Source of the DNA: Sphingosinicella sp041916975
GTDB taxonomy: Bacteria > Pseudomonadota > Alphaproteobacteria > Sphingomonadales > Sphingomonadaceae
Assembly (NCBI RefSeq): GCF_041916975.1
Contig: NZ_JAYRYK010000001.1
Location: 2,294,001 to 2,358,000 of the forward strand
DNA length: 64,000 nt
Direction: 5' to 3'
Part shown: positions 59,430-64,000 of the stretch, piece by piece
Layout of the letters: the number at the start of each line of letters is the position of its first letter
Position numbering within the stretch: the stretch's first letter is position 1
Made by a program: the position numbers and the translations under genes
Notes under the pieces: model-generated
The model's input: only the letters and a program-made list of their open reading frames with translations
What the model was told of the DNA's origin: nothing
Database searches by the model: none

Positions 59430-60080
59430 CTATTTCGTAAGATAATTGACCGCCATTCGCGTCACTTCGTCGATGAGCTGCTCCTCCGAGATGTTGGTCG
59501 GATTATGCGCCAGGAAATATTCGATATTCTGAATGGTCGCGCGCTCGACGAGGAGCAGCGCCGTCCGCAGGTCCGAGACCTTGAGTTCGGCCTGATGCTG
59601 TTCGAGGAAAGCCAGATTTGTCGAGTGCGTATAGTTCTCGACCGAAAGGCTTGAGGTATATTTCTTCAGTTCCGGCACCTGGTCCAGAATGCGGAACAGG
59701 ATGAAATGGTTTTCCTTGTAGATTTCAAGCAGCAGCGCCATCACACGCCGCAGCGCCGGCTCAAGCGGCTCCTCCATGGAGTTTCGCAGCGTTTCGCGGA
59801 TGCGCGCCGCGGCCTTCGTCACCGTCTCTTCGATCAGCGCCTTGACGATCGCCTGCTTGTTCGGAAAATACTGATACAGCGATCCGACGCTGACCCCCGC
59901 CACCTCGGCGATCCGGTTGGTCGTCGCGGCCTGGAAGCCTTCGCGAACGATGATCTGTTCAGTGGCCTGCGTGATCGCTTCGGCGGTGACCATTGCCCGC
60001 TGCTGCTTGGGGTTCTTGCGGCGTCCAACGTCAGTCGCTTCGCCTTGAGCGGCAGGGGGCGTGTCTGCAGGGGGCGTCAT
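59430..60080 (-). CDS. TetR-family regulator
   Basis: Repressor-type protein of 216 residues. The helix-turn-helix is clear (AITQATEQIIVREGFQAATT, VAGVSVGSLYQYFPNKQAIV), preceded by a basic leader (VGRRKNPKQQR). Starting at 60080 gives a normal length; the open frame extends much further upstream only as noise. Placed centrally among the four CGAGTTT-type sites, it is the leading candidate for the regulator that reads them. Confidence 0.85.
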   Translation of the reverse strand: MTPPADTPPAAQGEATDVGRRKNPKQQRAMVTAEAITQATEQIIVREGFQAATTNRIAEVAGVSVGSLYQYFPNKQAIVKALIEETVTKAAARIRETLRNSMEEPLEPALRRVMALLLEIYKENHFILFRILDQVPELKKYTSSLSVENYTHSTNLAFLEQHQAELKVSDLRTALLLVERATIQNIEYFLAHNPTNISEEQLIDEVTRMAVNYLTK

Positions 60081-60197
60081 CGGCAACTCGATCCCATCGA
60101 CTTTACACAAACTCGGCCCGATAGTGTCGCAAAAGCCCCACTTCGGCAATTCGGCAATGGACTGCTCTGACACGGCCTGCCTGTGCGCCGGCCCCCA

Positions 60198-60216
60198 TGC
60201 GAGTTCATTGTGAGGA
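60198..60216. promoter_or_regulatory. Shared regulon motif, copy D
   Basis: GCGAGTTCATTGTGAGGA lies between the TetR gene (start 60080) and the DUF1330 gene (start 60257). It matches copy C at CGAGTT, the A two bases on, and GTGAG. It would allow the TetR protein to control its own gene. Weaker than copies A to C. Confidence 0.45.
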
Positions 60217-60256
60217 CAGGCCTTGATATGCGGCAACCAAAGAAGATGGAGCCACC

Positions 60257-60562
60257 ATGCCGGCATATGTATTCGGGAAGCTGATCGTCGAGGACTGGGA
60301 TTGGTACCGGGAGTATCGCTCCGTGACCGAGCCGCTCGTGGAAAAATATCGTGGTCGCTACCTGATCAAGGGCGGTGACGCCGAAAAGCTGGAAGGCGCC
60401 GAGCCGCCGGGCCACGCACTGGTGCTGATCGAATTCCCGGATCGCGAGGCGGCGCAAGCTTGGTACTCCGATCCCGATTACGCGCGCATGATCGCGCTGC
60501 GAAAGGCCAGCGGGGTGACGACGGAGCTGCTGCTGGCCGAAGGCATACCCCCGACAGCCTGA
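60257..60562 (+). CDS. DUF1330-family protein
   Basis: Ferredoxin-like alpha/beta-barrel (dimeric) protein of 101 residues: YVFGKLIVEDWDWYREYRS start, GHALVLIEFPDREAAQAWYS and the final strand. Catalytic role unknown; the family is often found in degradation clusters. Single gene, convergent with the ferredoxin gene. Confidence 0.8.
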   Translation: MPAYVFGKLIVEDWDWYREYRSVTEPLVEKYRGRYLIKGGDAEKLEGAEPPGHALVLIEFPDREAAQAWYSDPDYARMIALRKASGVTTELLLAEGIPPTA

Positions 60563-60566
60563 CCCT

Positions 60567-60887
60567 TCACCCCTGTTGCTTCGGGAGCCGGACGACGAGA
60601 CCGTCCATCTCCTCGGTCACGGTGATCTGGCAGGACAGCCGCGAACCGCCGCCGGGCTCCGAAACATATTCGAGCATCGCCTGCTCCATCTCGTCGGGCA
60701 TACCCGTTCGACCGATCCACGCCGCATCCACATAGACATGGCATGTCGCGCAGGCGCAGGCCCCGCCGCAATCGGCGTCAATGCCCGGGACCATGTTGCC
60801 GATCGCCGCCTTCATGACCGACACATCGACTTCAGTCTCGGCCACATGCTGCGTTCCATCGGCCTCGATGAAAGTGATTCTGGGCAT
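60567..60887 (-). CDS. 2Fe-2S ferredoxin, adrenodoxin/putidaredoxin type
   Basis: Electron carrier of 106 residues. The cluster ligands follow the adrenodoxin pattern: Cys40, Cys46, Cys49 (C-x5-C-x2-C in CGGACACATC) and Cys86 in RLSCQI. This type reduces class I bacterial P450s, so it is the probable redox partner of the P450 at 57284. It follows an acyl-CoA dehydrogenase gene after 3 bp. No ferredoxin reductase is in the window. Confidence 0.92.
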   Translation of the reverse strand: MPRITFIEADGTQHVAETEVDVSVMKAAIGNMVPGIDADCGGACACATCHVYVDAAWIGRTGMPDEMEQAMLEYVSEPGGGSRLSCQITVTEEMDGLVVRLPKQQG

Positions 60888-60890
60888 GCG

Positions 60891-62054
60891 CTATTTCTTC
60901 AGCTTCATCATGTTGCAGATATTGTTCTTCTGGATCGCCGACGATCCGCCAAGGATAGGCATGATCAATATGTCCCTGACATGCCGCTCCATGTCGAATT
61001 CCTTGATATAGCCATAGGCGCCCAGAACCTGTTGGCAGGTAAGGACGATCTCCTGAGCCGCCTGGCATACGAACAGCTTGGCCATCGACGTTTCGAGTGA
61101 CGCCCTGCCTTCGCGGTCCAGCGTGTCGGCGGTTTGATAGGTCAGCACGCGGCAGGCGTGCAGCTTTGTCTGCACCTCGGCCAGCATGTGCCGGATCGAC
61201 TGGAAAGCCGATATGGGCTGGCCGAACTGGATACGCTCCTGCGCATACGCCCAAGCCTCCTCTACCGCCGCGGATGCAATGCCCAGCGCCATGGCGGCAA
61301 CTTCCATCTTTTCGATATCGAGCCCGGGGCCAAGCAACATCGACCAGGCGTTGTTCCAGCCTGCTTCTTCGCCGACGACATTCTCCAGAGGGACCGCGAC
61401 ATCGGCGAAGGTCACGTCATAGGTGCCGGTTCCCTTCAGACCCATGGCATCTTGCGCCTCGTAGGTCAGACCGTCTGCATCGGACGGAACCAGCACCAGC
61501 GTGAGATTGCGGTATTTATCTTCCTGCGGCCCTGTGCGCACCAGCGTGTAGATGTAGTCGGAGATTTTCGCGCCCGAGCAAAAGCGCTTCGATCCGTTGA
61601 TGATCAGCCGGTCGCCATCGGCCTTGGCGGTCGCTCGCACCGAAGCGACGTCCGCCCCCACATCGGGTTCGCTGATGCCGTATGCGAAAATCATGCCGTC
61701 GCTGACGACCTTGGGCAGGATCTCCCGTTTCTGACGCTCGCTTCCCACCTCGGCGATGTTGAGACCTGCATAACAGGCGGACTGGATATAGGGTCCGCCG
61801 ACGGCCATGCTGCGGCCGCACAGGATTTCGATCGCTACGATCGTCGCGCGGACGTCGCGGCCGCCGCCGCCATATTCGGCGGGCACGGTGAGCCCCATCA
61901 GGCCCAGCTCCGCCAGCTTGCGATGCACGTCGCGCGGAAAATGGTTATCGTGATCCCATTTCCTGACGAGTTCGAGCGGCATCTCCCTTTCGATGAAGCG
62001 GGACAGCGTCTCACGCAGCATCAGGATGTGGTCGGCCTCGGATAAGCTGTTCAT
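60891..62054 (-). CDS. Acyl-CoA dehydrogenase
   Basis: Flavoprotein of 387 residues with AYGISEPDVGADVASVRA, GSKRFCSGAKISDYIYTLVR and QERIQFGQPISAFQSIRHML. The MCAD-type Glu position reads LGGS (PILGGSSAIQKNNI). The ATG at 62054 gives the family N-terminus; a TTG 30 bp upstream is possible. First gene of a two-gene run with the ferredoxin and divergent from the CoA ligase, with motif copy C in between. Confidence 0.88.
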   Translation of the reverse strand: MNSLSEADHILMLRETLSRFIEREMPLELVRKWDHDNHFPRDVHRKLAELGLMGLTVPAEYGGGGRDVRATIVAIEILCGRSMAVGGPYIQSACYAGLNIAEVGSERQKREILPKVVSDGMIFAYGISEPDVGADVASVRATAKADGDRLIINGSKRFCSGAKISDYIYTLVRTGPQEDKYRNLTLVLVPSDADGLTYEAQDAMGLKGTGTYDVTFADVAVPLENVVGEEAGWNNAWSMLLGPGLDIEKMEVAAMALGIASAAVEEAWAYAQERIQFGQPISAFQSIRHMLAEVQTKLHACRVLTYQTADTLDREGRASLETSMAKLFVCQAAQEIVLTCQQVLGAYGYIKEFDMERHVRDILIMPILGGSSAIQKNNICNMMKLKK

Positions 62055-62155
62055 AGGTGTTCCGGCAATGCGGTCCGGCTCCAAGTCCCGCCCCGCACGT
62101 GTCCTTCTCGATGATCAATGTCCGGTGCTTCGACTAGGGAGAAAGGCGTTCAACT

Positions 62156-62243
62156 TGAACTCGCATAAGCCTCGCATGGCTGGATGCGCGCACCGCCCGA
62201 ACACACCTAAAACGAGTTTAAGGTGAGCGCTGCACGAGGTTAA
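62156..62243. promoter_or_regulatory. Shared regulon motif, copy C, three half-sites
   Basis: TGAACTCGCAT (62156-62166, reverse complement ATGCGAGTTCA) faces AACGAGTTTAAGGTGAGCG at 62211-62229, and ACGAGGTTAA at 62234-62243 is a direct repeat of the latter at 22 bp, two helical turns. It lies between the acyl-CoA dehydrogenase (start 62054) and the CoA ligase (start 62300). Confidence 0.58.
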
Positions 62244-62299
62244 TCCAGCGACGTTCGCAGCCGCGGTGCGAACCCGGATTACGGATCAAGAACATCAGC

Positions 62300-63925
62300 G
62301 TGACCAACCCCGCAGTCCTCCTGTCCGAATGGATCGCCCCGGCCGCTGCACAGCCGCGTGCTGGCTTGGCTCTGGGCGCCGCTCTTGCGGAATCGGCACG
62401 CAAATGGGGGGATCGGCAAGCCGTCGTCTACCGCCATCAGCCCGCCATAGAAGACCGGGCCTGGACCTATTCCGAACTGGACGCCGATGCCGGACGGCTG
62501 GCGGCCGTCCTGCTGGCGCTGGGCCATGAGCCTGGCGACCGGATCGCCTTGTGGGGACCCAACAACCCGGAATGGGTGCTTCTGGAATATGCGATCGCCA
62601 AGGCCGGCATGGTGCTGGTCGCGCTCAATCCGCTCTATCGGCTGACCGAGCTGGCGTTCGCGCTGCGCGATTCAGGCGCGGCGGGGATATTCCATGCCGA
62701 CCTGATCGGCGGCGAATCCCCGGCCGCGACAATCGCCCAGGCCCGGATGGATGCACCGGCGCTGCGCCACGTTCACAGCTTCTCCAGCATCTGGACCGAC
62801 CTCATGCAACGGGGCACCGAAGGCCCCGTCTCGGTCGCGGTCGATCCCAACGACATCATGATGATCCAGTACACGTCGGGAACGACAGGCGTGCCGAAGG
62901 CGGTCCGCCTGTCGCACCGGGCCGTCACCACCACGGCGCGAAACTCATACCATATATGGGGCATCGGCGAAGGCGACCGGGTATGTCCGGGCTTTCCGCT
63001 GTTCCATGTGGGTGGGTCTGGAAACTCCCTGCCCGGTGCCGCACTGGTTGGCGCGACCTCGCTGCCCCTTTACATCTTCAAGCCCGGCATCACGCTCGAC
63101 GTCCTTGAACGCGAGGAATGCACGGCATTCATCGGCGTGCCGACCATGCTCATCGCGATGCTCGACGATCCCTCGGTCCGGCATCGCGCGCTCGGCAAGC
63201 TGACGCGGATCATCGTCGGCGGCGCGCCTGTGACGAGGGACCTTCTCCACCGCTGCCAGGATGTTTTCGGCGCCGATGTCATCAATTGCTACGGCCAGAC
63301 CGAGACCTGCGGCGTGACGACGACAACGGTTCCCGGCGACAGCGCCGAGCGCAAGATCCGGACGAGCGGCACGCCGCTCACCGGAGTCAGCGTCTCGATC
63401 CGTGGCAGCGACGGCCAGGCCGTGCCGCGCAATGCGACGGGTGAGCTGTTATACTCCGGCCCCGGCGGCATGCTGGGCTACGGTGCCGCGGCCGGCGGCG
63501 AGAGGCCGGACTGGATCGCATCCGGAGACCTCGCCCGGATGGACGACGACGGATTTGTATCGATCGTCGGGCGCAAGAAGGAAATGATCATCCGCGGCGG
63601 CGAGAACCTGTCTCCGGTCGAGATCGAAACCTACATGAAGGAGCATGAGGCGATCCGCGATGTCGCGGTCGTCGGCGTGCCTGACGAAAAATACGGTGAG
63701 GTCGCCTGCGCGGTTGTCTGCCTGCGCGACGGCGCCGACATCAGCGGCGCGGCGATACGGCAGTGGTGCTTCGACCGGATTTCGCGGTGGAAAGTGCCCG
63801 AATATGTCGAATTCATCGACGCTTTCCCACTGACGCCCTCGGGCAAGATCCAGAAATTCCTGCTCCGTGAGCAAATGTCGCAGCGGCTGGGCCTGACCAC
63901 GGCCCAGCCGGTCGAAACCGAGTGA
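62300..63925 (+). CDS. AMP-forming acyl-CoA ligase
   Basis: Adenylate-forming enzyme of 541 residues. The phosphate loop YTSGTTGVPKAV, the motif NCYGQTETCGV, the ATP motif WIASGDLARMD, the hinge GRKKEMIIRGGENLSP and the catalytic Lys in TPSGKIQKFLLRE are present. It starts with GTG at 62300, the first start consistent with the family. It would activate the carboxylate side chain or ring-opened acid that enters the beta-oxidation genes of this cluster. An enoyl-CoA hydratase gene follows. Confidence 0.9.
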   Translation: MTNPAVLLSEWIAPAAAQPRAGLALGAALAESARKWGDRQAVVYRHQPAIEDRAWTYSELDADAGRLAAVLLALGHEPGDRIALWGPNNPEWVLLEYAIAKAGMVLVALNPLYRLTELAFALRDSGAAGIFHADLIGGESPAATIAQARMDAPALRHVHSFSSIWTDLMQRGTEGPVSVAVDPNDIMMIQYTSGTTGVPKAVRLSHRAVTTTARNSYHIWGIGEGDRVCPGFPLFHVGGSGNSLPGAALVGATSLPLYIFKPGITLDVLEREECTAFIGVPTMLIAMLDDPSVRHRALGKLTRIIVGGAPVTRDLLHRCQDVFGADVINCYGQTETCGVTTTTVPGDSAERKIRTSGTPLTGVSVSIRGSDGQAVPRNATGELLYSGPGGMLGYGAAAGGERPDWIASGDLARMDDDGFVSIVGRKKEMIIRGGENLSPVEIETYMKEHEAIRDVAVVGVPDEKYGEVACAVVCLRDGADISGAAIRQWCFDRISRWKVPEYVEFIDAFPLTPSGKIQKFLLREQMSQRLGLTTAQPVETE

Positions 63926-63946
63926 AACGATCGAGGATGATCAGGC

Positions 63947-64000
63947 ATGAAATATGACGACTACAAAGCGCTTCGCATCGAGCAGGATGGATCGATCCTG
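63947..64000 (+). CDS. Probable enoyl-CoA hydratase, N-terminal fragment
   Basis: The first 18 codons (MKYDDYKALRIEQDGSIL) of a gene cut by the window edge. The pattern of an aromatic/charged start followed by a strand with xDGSIL resembles crotonase-family N-termini. The gene starts 21 bp after the CoA ligase with GAGGATGATC upstream. Too little is visible for certainty. Confidence 0.5.
   Translation, partial: MKYDDYKALRIEQDGSIL

Noticed and set aside
1..64000. CRISPR array, insertion sequence, prophage or rRNA
   Set aside because: No regular spaced repeats, transposase, phage or rRNA sequence was seen anywhere in the window.

Overview
The window reads as chromosomal DNA of a GC-rich alphaproteobacterium, most likely a sphingomonad. 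The reasons are the abundance of TonB-dependent receptors placed beside catabolic operons, the housekeeping run infA-maf-RNase E/G-like-yacG-tRNA-Phe, and the short-form HisG. Taxonomy is inferred from gene content only; no rRNA gene or marker comparison was possible.

Left part (1-32 kb). The window opens inside paaG, followed by paaZ (aerobic phenylacetyl-CoA pathway), two tandem LuxR-type regulators and a TonB-dependent receptor. A long leftward operon (about 20.4 to 6.8 kb) then encodes, in transcription order: a TetR regulator, an ATP-dependent ketone carboxylase resembling acetophenone carboxylase (two HyuA-like subunits, one HyuB-like subunit, a small zinc-ribbon subunit and an epsilon-like subunit), an acyl-CoA ligase, a DUF35 protein, a thiolase and a TonB-dependent receptor. 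Divergent from it are an alpha/beta hydrolase and a short-chain dehydrogenase. Together these could take an ester or secondary alcohol to a ketone, carboxylate it to a beta-keto acid, activate this to the CoA thioester and cleave it to acetyl-CoA plus an acyl-CoA. Further right are recQ, a copper-type receptor module (TonB, OprC-like receptor, DUF2946), hisG-hisD, and the infA-to-tRNA-Phe block.

Right part (32-64 kb). Just past tRNA-Phe is a 363-bp gene-free stretch with short degenerate direct repeats. From there on every gene is accessory catabolism. One block (32-44.5 kb) holds an SDR, a receptor, a secreted metallo-hydrolase, a KstD-like flavoprotein, an HsaA/HsaC/HsaD-like hydroxylation, meta-cleavage and hydrolysis trio, and a tandem pair of Lrp regulators. 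A second block (44.5-64 kb) holds six-component beta-oxidation-like machinery: five acyl-CoA dehydrogenase-type proteins, a split hydratase pair, enoyl-CoA hydratases, a thiolase next to an HMG-CoA-synthase-like/DUF35 fusion, and CoA ligase. It also has a P450, a 2Fe-2S ferredoxin and a second extradiol dioxygenase. This is the expected gene set for degrading a steroid, terpenoid or other polycyclic compound; the substrate cannot be read from sequence.

Two regulatory patterns stand out. A 10-mer, TCGACCGATC, occurs at both divergent promoters of the ketone region and upstream of the first receptor. A different motif, around CGAGTTTAA-N2-TGAG, occurs in four divergent intergenic regions of the right-hand cluster and probably marks one regulon. 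No insertion sequence, integrase, CRISPR array or rRNA was seen.
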